A DNA stretch of 64,000 nt. Origin: CATOSP01 sp965204715. GTDB taxonomy: Bacteria; Chloroflexota; Dehalococcoidia; Lucifugimonadales; UBA3495. The notes below the pieces were generated by a model. It was not told where the DNA came from, searched no databases, and was given only the letters and a program-made list of their open reading frames with translations. Made by a program: the position numbers and the translations under genes. Numbering within the stretch: the stretch's first letter is position 1; the number at the start of each line of letters is the position of its first letter. Location: assembly GCA_965204715.1 (NCBI GenBank), contig OZ242009.1:1054001-1118000 (forward strand), written 5' to 3'. Shown here one piece after another: positions 7,972 to 16,738 of this stretch.

Positions 7972-8340
7972 CTATTCGTCCCTTCCCTCAAGAAACTCCT
8001 TGACTTCCGGGGTATCTGGAAGAGCTCGCACACCATTCACTTCTACCCCGAAACGGTCGTAAGCCTCCCTAAGCCGTTTGCGTTGCTCTTCTCGAATTTG
8101 TGCTGCCCGCTTCCGTTCGTACATCTTTGCCAGCAATCTCACCACCTCCACGTTGGCGAATACGACGATTGTGACTGCTACAGCCGCGCTTACGCCATAC
8201 GCGATGTTTATGACTGTCTGTTCCCGGGAATCGGCTGTATTCAAGATTATCTCATACGCGACAACCAGGGCGATCAAACAATCCGCCAGGGCAGTGTACA
8301 GGAGAACATACAGAGTTGCTTCTTCCAGTTGCGCTGGCAT
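7972..8340 (-). CDS. Small two-helix membrane protein with charged tail
   Basis: A 122-aa protein with two hydrophobic helices (about residues 8-31 and 44-67) and a basic, coiled-coil-like tail (KMYERKRAAQIREEQRKRLR) followed by an acidic end. It lies just upstream of the DUF1800 operon on the same strand. An open frame on the opposite strand over the same bases lacks protein-like features. No family is recognised. Confidence 0.55.
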   Translation of the reverse strand: MPAQLEEATLYVLLYTALADCLIALVVAYEIILNTADSREQTVINIAYGVSAAVAVTIVVFANVEVVRLLAKMYERKRAAQIREEQRKRLREAYDRFGVEVNGVRALPDTPEVKEFLEGRDE

Positions 8341-8442
8341 CTAGAACTTTCATGATGTTCGGCCCTTGGCCCCGGCATTGGCTGACGCCAGGAACGCGGG
8401 CTGACTAGCAGGCTGCATCCCTGGTGTTGGCAACAGTCAACC

Positions 8443-9990
8443 TCACTTCCCCTGGAGTATGAACTCGGACACCCGCTCCCCGATCATCATGGTGGTCACG
8501 TTGGTGTTGGCCCGGACGCAGTCAGGCATGATGGAGGCGTCAACGACCCTGATGTTCTCCAATCCGTGGACCTTGCCGTACTGGTCCACCACTGCCATCG
8601 GGTCCGATGCCGGTCCCATCTTGCAGGTGCATGAGATGTGCTGGGCGGTTGAGACTTCCCGCATCATCCAATCGTCCAGGGCCTCGTCCGAGGCCAGGTC
8701 GGCGGCGGTAGGCTCGACCAGTTCCTCGACGATGTTGCCGAAGTCCGGGTGCTCGGCAAGTTTCACAACCATGCGTACCCCGTCTCGCAGCCGCTTGCGG
8801 TCGAAATCCTCCTGGAGGTAGTTGTAGTCCAGGAAGGGCTGCTGGTTGGGGTCGGTGGACTGGAGACGCAGTTCCCCGGCGCCCTTGGCCAGGTAGATGG
8901 ACACCGACATCCTGATGCCCAGCGGCTTCATGCGGTTGCCGCCCCGGTTGACCCGCTCGGTGGCATAGGATGACATGATGACGATCATATCGTTGCGCAG
9001 GTCGGAACCCTCGGCGGTGTAGCGCAGGCATAGCTGGCTCCGGGGGGCCAGCCCGTCAAGGTCAAAACCGGGCTTGGTGCGCCAGGTGACCGGAACGATG
9101 GGATGGTCGCGCAGGTTCTGGCCGACACCGGGGGAGTCATGCACCACCGGGATTCCAAGGTTGCGCAGGTGCTCCGCCGGGCCGACGCCCGAGAGCATGA
9201 GCAAATGCGGAGAAGCGATGGCCCCACCGCTGAGGATGATCTGGTCCGCTTCGACGGTGAATTTCTCTCCGCCGCTCTCGACATCAACTCCCACCGCCCG
9301 GTTGCCCTCGAATATGACGCGGTGGACCGTGCAGTTGGGCCGGATGGTGAGATTCAGCCGGTGCCTGGCCGGGTCCAGGTAACCCAGGGCCGTACTCCAC
9401 CGGATGCCGTTGGGATTGTTGTACGGCGTGGGGCCGATGCCGCTGGCGTCGGGACTGTTGTGGTCGGGGCTGTCCGGGAATCCGTACTCCTTGCAGGCAT
9501 TGTAGAAGGCGTGCTGGGCAGGCAGCCATTCATCGGGCTTGAAGCGGCGGGCGATGATCGGCCCGTCAGTGCCGTGGAAATCATCCTGGAAGTCCGTGTC
9601 GGTCTCCAGCTTGCGGAAGCACCCGAGAAGGTCCTGGAACCGCCACTCGTCGTTGCCGAAGGAAGCCCAGGTGTCGTAGTCCTCCGGGACGCCCCGGAGG
9701 AACATCTGGCCGTTGATGGCGCTGGAACCGCCGGTGACCCTGCCCCTGGGCACCATAATTTCCGGGGCCTTGTCCGTGCCCCTGCCGACGAACTGCCAGT
9801 TGTGATCGCTGGTCATGACGTCGGTGGTGGTGGCGTAGCCGTACTTGACCTCATCGGGAAGGTGTTCAAAGTCCGGGTAGTCCGGCCCCGCCTCAAGAAG
9901 CAGAACGGAACGGTTGGGGTCTTCGCTCATGCGGGTGGCGACGATGGAACCTGCTGACCCTGCGCCGATAACAATAACGTCGTATTTCAA
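8443..9990 (-). CDS. GMC-family FAD-dependent oxidoreductase
   Basis: A 515-aa glucose-methanol-choline oxidoreductase. The FAD-binding GAGSAG loop is at residues 9-14, followed by LLLEAG. The GMC signature region PRGRVTGGSSAINGQ lies near residue 80, and GGAIASPHLLMLSGVGP is the second signature. The C-terminal HISCTCKMG and VVDASIMPDC segments carry the catalytic-site region. Members oxidise alcohols such as choline; the substrate here is unknown. The start is a TTG with a GGGAGG box. Confidence 0.9.
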   Translation of the reverse strand: MKYDVIVIGAGSAGSIVATRMSEDPNRSVLLLEAGPDYPDFEHLPDEVKYGYATTTDVMTSDHNWQFVGRGTDKAPEIMVPRGRVTGGSSAINGQMFLRGVPEDYDTWASFGNDEWRFQDLLGCFRKLETDTDFQDDFHGTDGPIIARRFKPDEWLPAQHAFYNACKEYGFPDSPDHNSPDASGIGPTPYNNPNGIRWSTALGYLDPARHRLNLTIRPNCTVHRVIFEGNRAVGVDVESGGEKFTVEADQIILSGGAIASPHLLMLSGVGPAEHLRNLGIPVVHDSPGVGQNLRDHPIVPVTWRTKPGFDLDGLAPRSQLCLRYTAEGSDLRNDMIVIMSSYATERVNRGGNRMKPLGIRMSVSIYLAKGAGELRLQSTDPNQQPFLDYNYLQEDFDRKRLRDGVRMVVKLAEHPDFGNIVEELVEPTAADLASDEALDDWMMREVSTAQHISCTCKMGPASDPMAVVDQYGKVHGLENIRVVDASIMPDCVRANTNVTTMMIGERVSEFILQGK

Positions 9991-10300
9991 AGCGGCCTCC
10001 CGAAATCAGGTCCCTCCGGCCAGTAGCCGCGGGCCTGGGATTTTTGCCGTTACAGGTAGGCGTAATGATACTGGAACACAGGGAGCAATTCCAGCAACAT
10101 ACGCCATGACGACTTCGGGAATCCCTCTGCTGCCTTGGATAGAGTCAACCCTTTGCGAGGGACATTGGGGTTGCCTGGCAGTCAATGGACAAGCGGACGC
10201 GCTTCGGCCCTCGTAGCCCAATGATTTGGCGGCAATTCGCCAACCAGCCGCCCGCCAGCGTTGACAATGGCCTATGCCTGGACTGCGATATAAGTAATCC

Positions 10301-10525
10301 TCGGAGTGGTCTGAGTACGTCGTTTCCGAGGAGCGGGAGGGGGCGCCGGACATAGCCAGGGGTTCGGTCATTCAAGAAGTCATGGCGATGACTGGACCAT
10401 AGTTGGGTCTGCGGCTGAGGTAGACAAATTGTACCTCAGTATATACAATTTTCGTTGTCCCCGGAGTGGCTGGAGCACGTCTTTCCCGCGAAGCGGCACG
10501 GACGCCGGACATAGCCGGGGGTTAT
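10301..10525. repeat. Two diverged ~66-bp direct repeats
   Basis: Copy 1 is about 10301-10366 and copy 2 about 10459-10525. Both contain CGGAGTGG, then GAGTACGTC or GAGCACGTC, and both end in CGCCGGACATAGCC followed by a GGGG run. Copy identity is roughly 70% by eye. They flank the inverted-repeat block at 10415-10451. Confidence 0.5.
10415..10451. promoter_or_regulatory. Two overlapping inverted repeats (operator- or switch-like)
   Basis: CTGAGGTA (10415-10422) pairs perfectly with TACCTCAG (10432-10439). AAATTGTA (10426-10433) pairs perfectly with TACAATTT (10444-10451). The two stems share bases and so exclude one another, as in an attenuator, or they could be two overlapping operators. 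The block is locally AT-rich. Confidence 0.4.
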
Positions 10526-11122
10526 TTATGCAATCGGACTGTGAACAGTAACGGACTGGTTATCCTCCGAAAGTCCGCCGATTGTGGCAGGATGGCCTCC
10601 CCAGCTTCCAGCCCGGTTCCGCTCTTGACGAAAGCTGTCAAGCTCCGCTTCGCCACTGTCCGCCATGAGACTTCGCTCTATCAACTCGCAGGTCAGCGCG
10701 ACGTAAGCCGCCCATTCATCGAAATTCCACGGCTCAAGGTTAAAACCCGGTCGTGTCCGGTCCAGCAGCAGCGCGTGAAATTCGGCGTCGCCAAACGAGA
10801 AGAATAAATTGAGAAGGTCTACATATTCCTGGAGGTTATGTCCATTAACCTCAGCGAACTTGTACTCGTGATGCCTGGTGCTCCAGAAGAGGCGGTCCAG
10901 TTCAGCCGGAGAGGGAGAACGGTTCTCACGTAACAGGGAACGGCGAAGCTGCCTCCGTTGTTCAGACCTCCCAGCCCTGAAACTGAAATGGAGTTGGTAG
11001 AGAATATCGGTCAGTGCCCCAGGGTCATTGATAACCAGCAATCCGATGCCATACACCGGGTTCCTGGTAAGACTGCCGCGCAGTACGCCAGTCTCGTCTA
11101 TGAAAGCCGGGGCAACGTCCAT
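10526..11122 (-). CDS. DUF3800-like protein
   Basis: A 198-aa protein starting at ATG 11122, chosen because the upstream in-frame stretch is low-complexity Arg/Gly and this Met directly precedes APAFIDETG, the DUF3800 N-terminal motif with its acidic pair. HHEYKFAEVNG matches the second conserved block. DUF3800 proteins are predicted RNase H-fold nucleases of unknown role, often next to mobile elements. The C-terminal part is shorter than in many members. The gene follows the alpha/beta hydrolase by 20 bp. Confidence 0.6.
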   Translation of the reverse strand: MDVAPAFIDETGVLRGSLTRNPVYGIGLLVINDPGALTDILYQLHFSFRAGRSEQRRQLRRSLLRENRSPSPAELDRLFWSTRHHEYKFAEVNGHNLQEYVDLLNLFFSFGDAEFHALLLDRTRPGFNLEPWNFDEWAAYVALTCELIERSLMADSGEAELDSFRQERNRAGSWGGHPATIGGLSEDNQSVTVHSPIA

Positions 11123-11142
11123 GCGGGCGCCCCCGCCGCGCC

Positions 11143-12045
11143 CTAGTGAATACGGTGGAGCAATTCCAGGACTGCCGCGTTGAAGTCCGGTGGATTGTCG
11201 CCCTGCACCAGATGGCCGGCGTTGGCGACGGTGACGGTGGTGCAATCGGGGATGACTTCCTGCATCCGTTGCATCGTCTCTTCAGTGAAGAGGTCGCTGC
11301 GGTCGCCGCGCACCACCAGGGTCGGGCAGGTGATCTTGCCCACCGCCTCCCAAAGCTGCTCCGATGACCAGGACGAGGGCCGGTGATTGGACGTGCGCAT
11401 TACCTTGTCGTACTTCCAGGTCCACTTGCCGTCGGGCCGCTCGCGAATGCTGTACTTCAGCGCCCCCAGCACCTGCTCCCTGGTGCGCCCGGTGTATTCC
11501 ATCACCCTTTGGGCGAACTCCTCGAAAGAGTCCAATTCGTCGGGCAACTCGCGGAAGCGGCGGATGCGGTCGGAACCCCGGCGGGCGGTCTGCGGGCCGG
11601 TATCTACGATGACCAGTCCCCGGAGCTTGTGGGAGTTGCGGGACGCCCAGACGTAGGAGTTGCGGCCCCCCATCGAGTGGCCGATCAGGGTGAAGTTGTC
11701 CAACCCCATGACATCGACAAAGCCATCAATGTCGCGGACCTGGGCATCCAGTGAATAGTCCCCGTCCGGCGCCCAGTCGGTGTCACCGTGACCCCGCTGG
11801 TCCAGGGCGATGACATGGTAGCGCTCGGAGAGGGGCAGGCTGGCGAAGTCCCAGCTATGCCCTTGCTGCGAATTGCCGTGCAGCATCAACACTGTGGGGT
11901 TGGCGGCATCGCCCCATTCCAGGTAATGGAAGTTCATTCCGTTTACCTGGACATTCCTGTCGACCGGCTCGTTCTCCTGGGTGAAGACGACACCCATAGC
12001 CCGTGCCGCATCGTGAAGCGATAGTCCCAACTGGTGTGACGCCAT
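11143..12045 (-). CDS. Alpha/beta-hydrolase fold protein
   Basis: A 300-aa alpha/beta hydrolase. The oxyanion-hole region HGNSQQGHSWDF, the LDQRGHGDTDW strand and the nucleophile elbow GHSMGG are present. An Asp follows in VVRGDRSD and the catalytic His in VANAGHLVQGDNP. The substrate is unknown; epoxide hydrolases, esterases and dehalogenases share this pattern. The start ATG 12045 has a strong GGGGAGG box; an earlier in-frame start at 12084 has none. Confidence 0.88.
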   Translation of the reverse strand: MASHQLGLSLHDAARAMGVVFTQENEPVDRNVQVNGMNFHYLEWGDAANPTVLMLHGNSQQGHSWDFASLPLSERYHVIALDQRGHGDTDWAPDGDYSLDAQVRDIDGFVDVMGLDNFTLIGHSMGGRNSYVWASRNSHKLRGLVIVDTGPQTARRGSDRIRRFRELPDELDSFEEFAQRVMEYTGRTREQVLGALKYSIRERPDGKWTWKYDKVMRTSNHRPSSWSSEQLWEAVGKITCPTLVVRGDRSDLFTEETMQRMQEVIPDCTTVTVANAGHLVQGDNPPDFNAAVLELLHRIH

Positions 12046-12749
12046 GTGCCAACCTCCCCGGTCAAGGGACGGGTCCCCCGCCATTGTGCCGGGCCCAGGC
12101 CGGGCGCGGGGTCCGCGTTCTGAAATTGGGAATAGGGCAGAAACACCCTCATAATAACCCTACTGTCAAGGTAAGTATCCGGGTGCAGGACACCCCCAAG
12201 ACCTCGTCCCACTGACACTTGCCCCCTTCCAATGTCCAATAGGGCTTGCCTGTCATGTCTTTTGCCAGGTTGGGTTATGTGTATTACTCGCCAGTTGCCG
12301 GAGCCGTAGTGACTGGGTCCTTTCGTTAGTCCCCTCCATCCCTAGTCCCCTCCATCCCTGGGAGTAGAGGAGGAACGCCAATATGGGGAAAGTGACCGGA
12401 AATGCCCGCAAATGTCCGGGGGGAAATCCCCGGCCTTCACGTACCCGCCAATCGGCTGAAATGGTGGAAAATGAGCGGAAATGTCCGCAAGAGTGAATTT
12501 TCTCCCGGCATCCCCGGCCCCTGGGAGCAAACGTCAAGGGAGCGAACACGGGAATCATTCTCCGCTGTCAGGACCCTGTCGCCAAACGCGGCCCACTGGC
12601 CACTATATCCACGCAGTGCTATTATTAGGCGGCTGGGCCAACCGGCACGCCTATGCACGGGCCGCCCAAGCCTTGTCCACCGACGGACGGGTCCTAAGCG
12701 CACATGCCGGCGTGGGGCGACGTTCTCGGCAAGGGAGTAACGGCAAACA
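12046..12749. other. Intergenic region with repeats, no gene
   Basis: About 700 bp upstream of rplY. It contains a tandem duplication of TCCCCTCCATCCCT (12330-12357). It also holds two blocks of the dispersed GACCGGAAATG/TGTCCG family (12393-12419 and 12473-12505). ACTGACACTTGCCCC near 12211 recurs near 51885. No ORF with good coding character was found. Confidence 0.6.
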
Positions 12750-13400
12750 ATGACCACCCAGGCAATTGCCCTGGAGCTTGCTTCCAGGGATGTACTAGGA
12801 AAGAAGGTGCGCCAGTTGCGGCGCGCCGGCATCATGCCCGTCCATCTCTACGGTCCCACCGTCGAGTCACGCGCCCTCCAATGCGAGACGCGCACATTGA
12901 CCGACGCGCTGGCCAAGGCCGGGGCAACCACCCCGATCACCGTCTCTGTTCAGGGCGAAGAAGGCACGCACCTGGCCTTTGCCAGGGAAATCCAGAGGCA
13001 TCCCCTGCGGGACGATATTCTTCACGTCGACCTGGTGGTCGTGGAAGCGTCCCGCCCGGTAACTGCCCAGGTCCCCGTGGTCCTGGTAGGCGAGTCCCCA
13101 GGGGCGCGTGCGGCGGGAGGCACGGTGGTACAGCAACTCCGGGAGGTCAGCATCGAGGCGCTGCCATTGGAGATGCCCAACGAGTTCGAGGTTGACCTGT
13201 CCGTGTTGGCCGAGGAAGACTCCGTGTTCCGGGCCGGGGAATTATTGCTTGCGGCGGGCGTCACACTGGTGTCCGACGCTGAGGAAGTCGTAGCGCGCAT
13301 CGACCTGCCCAGGGCGGTCGAAGAGGAAGCGTTCCCCGTCGAGGAAGAGGGCGCTGCGGAGGACGAGGCCGCTGCCGACCCTGAGAACGCCGCCCAATAA
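12750..13400 (+). CDS. rplY: 50S ribosomal protein L25 (CTC family)
   Basis: A 216-aa CTC-type L25, the long two-domain form common outside gammaproteobacteria. The N-terminal domain (GKKVRQLRRAGIMPVHLYG) binds 5S rRNA. The C-terminal beta domain contains DDILHVDLVVVEASRPVTAQ and VPVVLVGESPGA. The acidic tail (about residues 188-216) is Glu/Ala-rich as in many members. The start is ATG 12750 after a GGGAG-type box. The last codons overlap a 54-nt repeat element (13381-13434). Confidence 0.92.
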   Translation: MTTQAIALELASRDVLGKKVRQLRRAGIMPVHLYGPTVESRALQCETRTLTDALAKAGATTPITVSVQGEEGTHLAFAREIQRHPLRDDILHVDLVVVEASRPVTAQVPVVLVGESPGARAAGGTVVQQLREVSIEALPLEMPNEFEVDLSVLAEEDSVFRAGELLLAAGVTLVSDAEEVVARIDLPRAVEEEAFPVEEEGAAEDEAAADPENAAQ

Positions 13401-13434
13401 CGGGTTGCCGGACGGCATGGCCGCTGAGGATCCG
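13381..13434. repeat. 54-nt element, copy 2 (CTGAGAAC...TCCG)
   Basis: This starts CTGAGAAC, has a palindromic centre TGCCGGACGGCA, and ends GCTGAGGATCCG. It aligns without gaps to 22003-22056 (40 of 54 identical by hand count). It overlaps the last seven codons of rplY. Confidence 0.5.
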
Positions 13435-13490
13435 TCCCCAGTGAGGAGAGCGGCTGGAGCCGGAGAAAGGGTTCGATTCTTATCCGGCTT

Positions 13491-13512
13491 CCGGCCGGGT
13501 ACGCCCGGCCGG
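13491..13512 (+). terminator. Hairpin after rplY
   Basis: A 9-bp perfect stem, CCGGCCGGG with CCCGGCCGG, closes a four-base loop and is followed by GGTGTTTC. The T-tract is weak, so terminator activity is likely but not certain. Confidence 0.5.
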
Positions 13513-13599
13513 GGTGTTTCATCCAATTATTTCGTCCAGTTGAAGCGCGCCTGGTGGAACAAGGACCCTGACCAAAGGCTTGCCGTAGCCTGTACGGCA

Positions 13600-13653
13600 C
13601 TGAGAACGTCGCCCCCATGCCGGCAATGGGCCGGCCTGACCGTATGAGGTCCG
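13600..13653. repeat. 54-nt element, copy 3
   Basis: It has the same length and ends as copies 1 and 2 (CTGAGAAC start, GAGGTCCG end) with a different palindromic centre (GCCGGCAATGGGCCGGC). A more diverged relative lies at about 13727-13779, ending GCTGAGGACCCG. Confidence 0.5.
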
Positions 13654-13806
13654 TCCCTCGACCGGGAACGTCGCCTCATACACTGGGGAGCAGGCCACTT
13701 GCCCTGGCGGAGGGTCGGCAAGGACGCTGGGGGACCCGCGTTTCCAGTGTGCCGGGCCGGCAAGCCCGCTGAGGACCCGCATTGCAGTCGAATTGGAGGC
13801 CGTCCC

Positions 13807-14574
13807 ATGTACGTGGTATTCCTGGGTGAATCGGGAAACACCGGCGCCAGTCTGGGAGACCCAAATCAGCCGCACCACGTCCACACGGGACTGGTGTTCC
13901 ACGAGTCCCAGATGATGTCCGTGTCCGGGGAATTCAACGCCCTCTGCCGCCGCCACTTCGGACGCCCACTGGGAGAACCCGGGACCCCCAGGGAACTGCG
14001 TCCTGTTGATCTTTACCAGGGGAGTGGGCCCTTCTCTTCCTGGAAGCCGGACAGGCGGGGCGAGCTGGTCCAGGACTGCCTCAGCATCCTGATACGCCGG
14101 GAAGCCCCCCTGCTTGCGGCGTATGTGAACAAGCAGGAATTTGCCGGCGTCAAGGCGCGGGGCGACAGCCCCGATTCCCTGTGGAGCGACCCGTCCGCCA
14201 TAACCATCGACCGGTTCCTCCTGGCCCTCAACATGTTCGTCGATGAGTTGAACATGGCAAACCTGAACACCGAACAACTGATGCAATCGGCCTGGCCCGT
14301 AGCCGACTTTATGATGGTCGTTGCAAGAGACGAAGGGTCGGTAGCCCCAGGCTCCATCACCCAGTTCCTCCAGACGGATGAGGGGCAGGACACCACGGCG
14401 GTAATCAACAACCTCTCCTTTGCCGGGCCGGAACACTCCGTGGGAATCCAGCTCTCCAACATGTGCGCCTACTTCACCCGCCGCTGGCTCCAGGACCCTT
14501 CCAGGCCCCACCCCTACTTCGAGGCGCTGCGCGACGGCAAGGTGGTCCAGGTAATATACCCGGTCCAGTTCTAG
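13807..14574 (+). CDS. DUF3800 family protein
   Basis: A 255-aa protein. ATG 13807 is chosen because a GGAGG box precedes it and the protein then begins with MYVVFLGESGNTG, the DUF3800 N-terminal motif. The late GPEHSVGIQLSNMCAYFTRR block is the family's conserved C-terminal motif. The fold is predicted RNase H-like; biological role unknown. It is followed by a 44-aa ORF and a DUF2283 gene with tight spacing, forming a probable operon. It is a different subfamily from the DUF3800 gene at 10526-11122. Confidence 0.72.
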   Translation: MYVVFLGESGNTGASLGDPNQPHHVHTGLVFHESQMMSVSGEFNALCRRHFGRPLGEPGTPRELRPVDLYQGSGPFSSWKPDRRGELVQDCLSILIRREAPLLAAYVNKQEFAGVKARGDSPDSLWSDPSAITIDRFLLALNMFVDELNMANLNTEQLMQSAWPVADFMMVVARDEGSVAPGSITQFLQTDEGQDTTAVINNLSFAGPEHSVGIQLSNMCAYFTRRWLQDPSRPHPYFEALRDGKVVQVIYPVQF

Positions 14575-14585
14575 GAGAAACGAAC

Positions 14586-14720
14586 TTGGACAGGAGGGAA
14601 TTGTACTTCGGCGCAGTTCCCGAAATGCGGACATGGATTCGGGCCGTTGTTGAGGATGACCAACCTCACACAGCTTACCTCGATAGACGTCTGATAAGGC
14701 AGTGGGAAGTCCCCCAGTGA
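14586..14720 (+). CDS. 44-aa small protein in DUF3800-DUF2283 operon
   Basis: A small ORF starting at TTG 14586 with a good TAGGAG box, 11 bp after the DUF3800 stop. It has a compact, protein-like sequence (Trp, Tyr, charged residues). Its TGA overlaps the GTG of the next gene in a GTGA arrangement, which suggests translational coupling. The family is not recognised. Confidence 0.5.
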   Translation: MDRRELYFGAVPEMRTWIRAVVEDDQPHTAYLDRRLIRQWEVPQ

Positions 14721-14959
14721 CAGAAAGACCGGAACACAACCCCAGGACATTAAGACCAGACTCGGAGCTCCGAATCCGGTATTATCAGGACACCGACACC
14801 TTGGCGCTCACGCCCGTCGGCCCTGGATCCTATGGCGAGAACGTTGCCAGGGATCTTGTCGCAAAGTCAAATGCCGAGAGAGAGGTGACGGGAATGGTAT
14901 TGGAGCACGCCGCCAGGCTGCTTCGGCCCTACTTGTTCCCTGAATCGCAGCCGGTCTGA
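14717..14959 (+). CDS. DUF2283-like protein
   Basis: An 80-aa protein starting at GTG 14717, which overlaps the preceding stop (GTGA). The core IRYYQDTDTLALT and the late EVTGMVLEHAARLL follow the DUF2283 pattern. These small proteins are often found beside toxin-like or mobile genes; their function is unknown. Confidence 0.6.
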   Translation: MTERPEHNPRTLRPDSELRIRYYQDTDTLALTPVGPGSYGENVARDLVAKSNAEREVTGMVLEHAARLLRPYLFPESQPV

Positions 14960-14999
14960 TCCGCCCCTATCAGCCCCGCCAGCATTTAGACGCCCTCCA

Positions 15000-15893
15000 T
15001 CACTCCCCCGACACCAGCCGCCTCAACCCTGCGCTTGCCAGGTCCACCGCCACTACCAGTATCAGGTACCAGGCGATTATCAGCGCCACGTCGGTATAGT
15101 GGAACAGGCTGATGCTCAGCCGGAACTCGCGCCCCAGTCCGCCCGCGGCAACAAATCCTACCACCACCGTGGTGCGGATGATCACCTCCCAACGGTAGAG
15201 CAGGTAAGTCAGGAAGGAAGGGAGGGCCTGGGGCAGGACGCTATAGAGCAGCATTTGCAGGCTGCCCGCCCCCGAAGCCCGCAGGGCACGGGCGGGGCCG
15301 GGGTCCAGGTTCTCCACCACTTCTGACGACAGCTTGCCCAGCACCCCGTAGTTGTGCAGGGCCAGGGCCACCGCTCCGGGCAGTACCCCCGGCGACAGGA
15401 AGAATACGATCACCATCGCCCAGACCAGTTCCGGCACGGCCCTGGTGACGGCGAATGTCAGCCTGACCGCGTAGAACAAGGCGACGCCGGACTTTGATGG
15501 CGCGCCGCCCAATTCGCCGCTGCTTACGTTGCGCGCGCCGAAGACGAAGGTGGGGAACGCGGCCAGTCCCGTCATCCCGATGGCAAGCACGCTCATCACC
15601 AGGGTGTCGTAGGCCAGCCTGGCCGTCTCCAGCCACCGGTCTGCCTTGGCAAAGGCCGGAACGGCCTCGGATTCCTGCCCCGCAAGCTGCCGGAGAAACC
15701 TGCCCGAGTTGCTCCAGCTATCCCCCGACAGCAGATCACCGGCGCCGCTGTCGGTCCATCCGAAGATGTAGCCCCAGGACAGGACAACCAGCGCGAAGAA
15801 GCCGTACATGGACCAGCGGGCAAACGTCATCGGCCTGCGCCCGCCCCGGCGGGGTCTTGCCCGCTGTTTGAATGGGACGGGTACTCCGGTCAC
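15000..15893 (-). CDS. phnE: Phosphonate-type ABC transporter permease 2
   Basis: A 297-aa inner-membrane permease of the PhnE family with several transmembrane helices. The coupling-helix region is visible as ALRASGAGSLQMLLYSVLPQ. GTG 15893 is chosen because it overlaps the stop of the upstream permease gene (GTGA); an earlier in-frame ATG would give a much longer overlap. It is the last gene of phnD-phnC-phnE-phnE. Confidence 0.87.
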   Translation of the reverse strand: MTGVPVPFKQRARPRRGGRRPMTFARWSMYGFFALVVLSWGYIFGWTDSGAGDLLSGDSWSNSGRFLRQLAGQESEAVPAFAKADRWLETARLAYDTLVMSVLAIGMTGLAAFPTFVFGARNVSSGELGGAPSKSGVALFYAVRLTFAVTRAVPELVWAMVIVFFLSPGVLPGAVALALHNYGVLGKLSSEVVENLDPGPARALRASGAGSLQMLLYSVLPQALPSFLTYLLYRWEVIIRTTVVVGFVAAGGLGREFRLSISLFHYTDVALIIAWYLILVVAVDLASAGLRRLVSGE

Positions 15894-16672
15894 GATACAA
15901 GACTCCGGCGGACGCGGGTGCTCCACAAGTCCACGGCCACCACCATGACGACCATCGCCATCAGCAGGGTCCATACCTGGTCGAACAGGATATCGTGCAG
16001 GGATAGCTGTATCTCATACCCCAGGCCCGGGATTCCCACGAACCCGAGGATTGCCGCAGACCGGATGGCGCACTCGAAGCGGTAGAAGGAGTAGCTCAAC
16101 ATGTCAGGGAAGGCCATCGGCAGCCGCCCGAACAGAAACACCTGGAATGGCGACGCCCCGGATGACCTCAGCGCCCGCAGGGGTTCCTCGGGAACGTCGT
16201 TCAGCAGGTCGGCGTATATCCGGCCCAGGATGCCGGCGTAGGGCAGGGCCAGCGCCAGCACCGCCGTTGCCGAGGAGAGCCCCAGGGCGTATACGAACAG
16301 CACCGCCCAGACCAGCTCGTGAACGGACCGGATCGCGCCCAGCAGGAACCGGGAAGCCACTGCTACAGGCAACCCGGTCCTGGACGACCGAGCCGCGACG
16401 CCCGAAGCCAACACCGCCATCGGCACGGCGATAAGGACGGCAACTGTGATGGCCGCCACCGAGTAGGCCAGGGTCTGGAAAGAGGCTGCCAGGGTCAGCT
16501 TCAGGAAAGCGGGGGACAGTTCCGGGGGGAACAGGGCCTGGATGAACCGGAGAAGCGACTGCGGGCCGCCCGTGTGCACCATCGGCCCGAGCCAGTCAAC
16601 CCCGGACAGGCTCCAGGCGAAGGCGCCGAACAGGATCAGGGTCAGCAGACGCCTGCTCTCCAGAAGCCTCAT
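15890..16672 (-). CDS. phnE: Phosphonate-type ABC transporter permease 1
   Basis: A 260-aa PhnE-type permease. It has hydrophobic helices near residues 9-29 and 60-90, and the EAA-type loop region ALRSSGASPFQVFLFGRLP. It pairs with the second permease to form a heterodimeric channel. It overlaps the downstream permease by 4 bp and follows phnC by 66 bp. Confidence 0.87.
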   Translation of the reverse strand: MRLLESRRLLTLILFGAFAWSLSGVDWLGPMVHTGGPQSLLRFIQALFPPELSPAFLKLTLAASFQTLAYSVAAITVAVLIAVPMAVLASGVAARSSRTGLPVAVASRFLLGAIRSVHELVWAVLFVYALGLSSATAVLALALPYAGILGRIYADLLNDVPEEPLRALRSSGASPFQVFLFGRLPMAFPDMLSYSFYRFECAIRSAAILGFVGIPGLGYEIQLSLHDILFDQVWTLLMAMVVMVVAVDLWSTRVRRSLVS

Positions 16673-16738
16673 TTAGGGACGGCTCCTAGACCAACGTTCC
16701 GTCCGGCATGTGGGTATGGCAGGTATGGGGCGGCGTTC

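Larger units (their letters stand above)
9991..10525. other. Intergenic region with repeats, no convincing gene
   Basis: About 535 bp between GMC oxidoreductase and DUF3800 genes. The open frames here are short and of low quality. The region holds two diverged direct repeats and a pair of overlapping inverted repeats, listed separately. Confidence 0.6.

Noticed and set aside
10006..10371. A 121-codon minus-strand frame after the GMC gene
   Set aside because: The composition is Ser/Arg/Pro-biased, there is no ribosome binding site, and it overlaps a repeat; kept as intergenic.
13440..13490. tRNA-like GGGTTCGATTC
   Set aside because: The flanking bases do not form a T-arm stem or an acceptor stem.
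13519..14739. A 406-codon open frame on the minus strand
   Set aside because: It lies opposite the DUF3800 operon, whose three genes have good starts and family motifs; the antisense frame has no domain and an odd composition.
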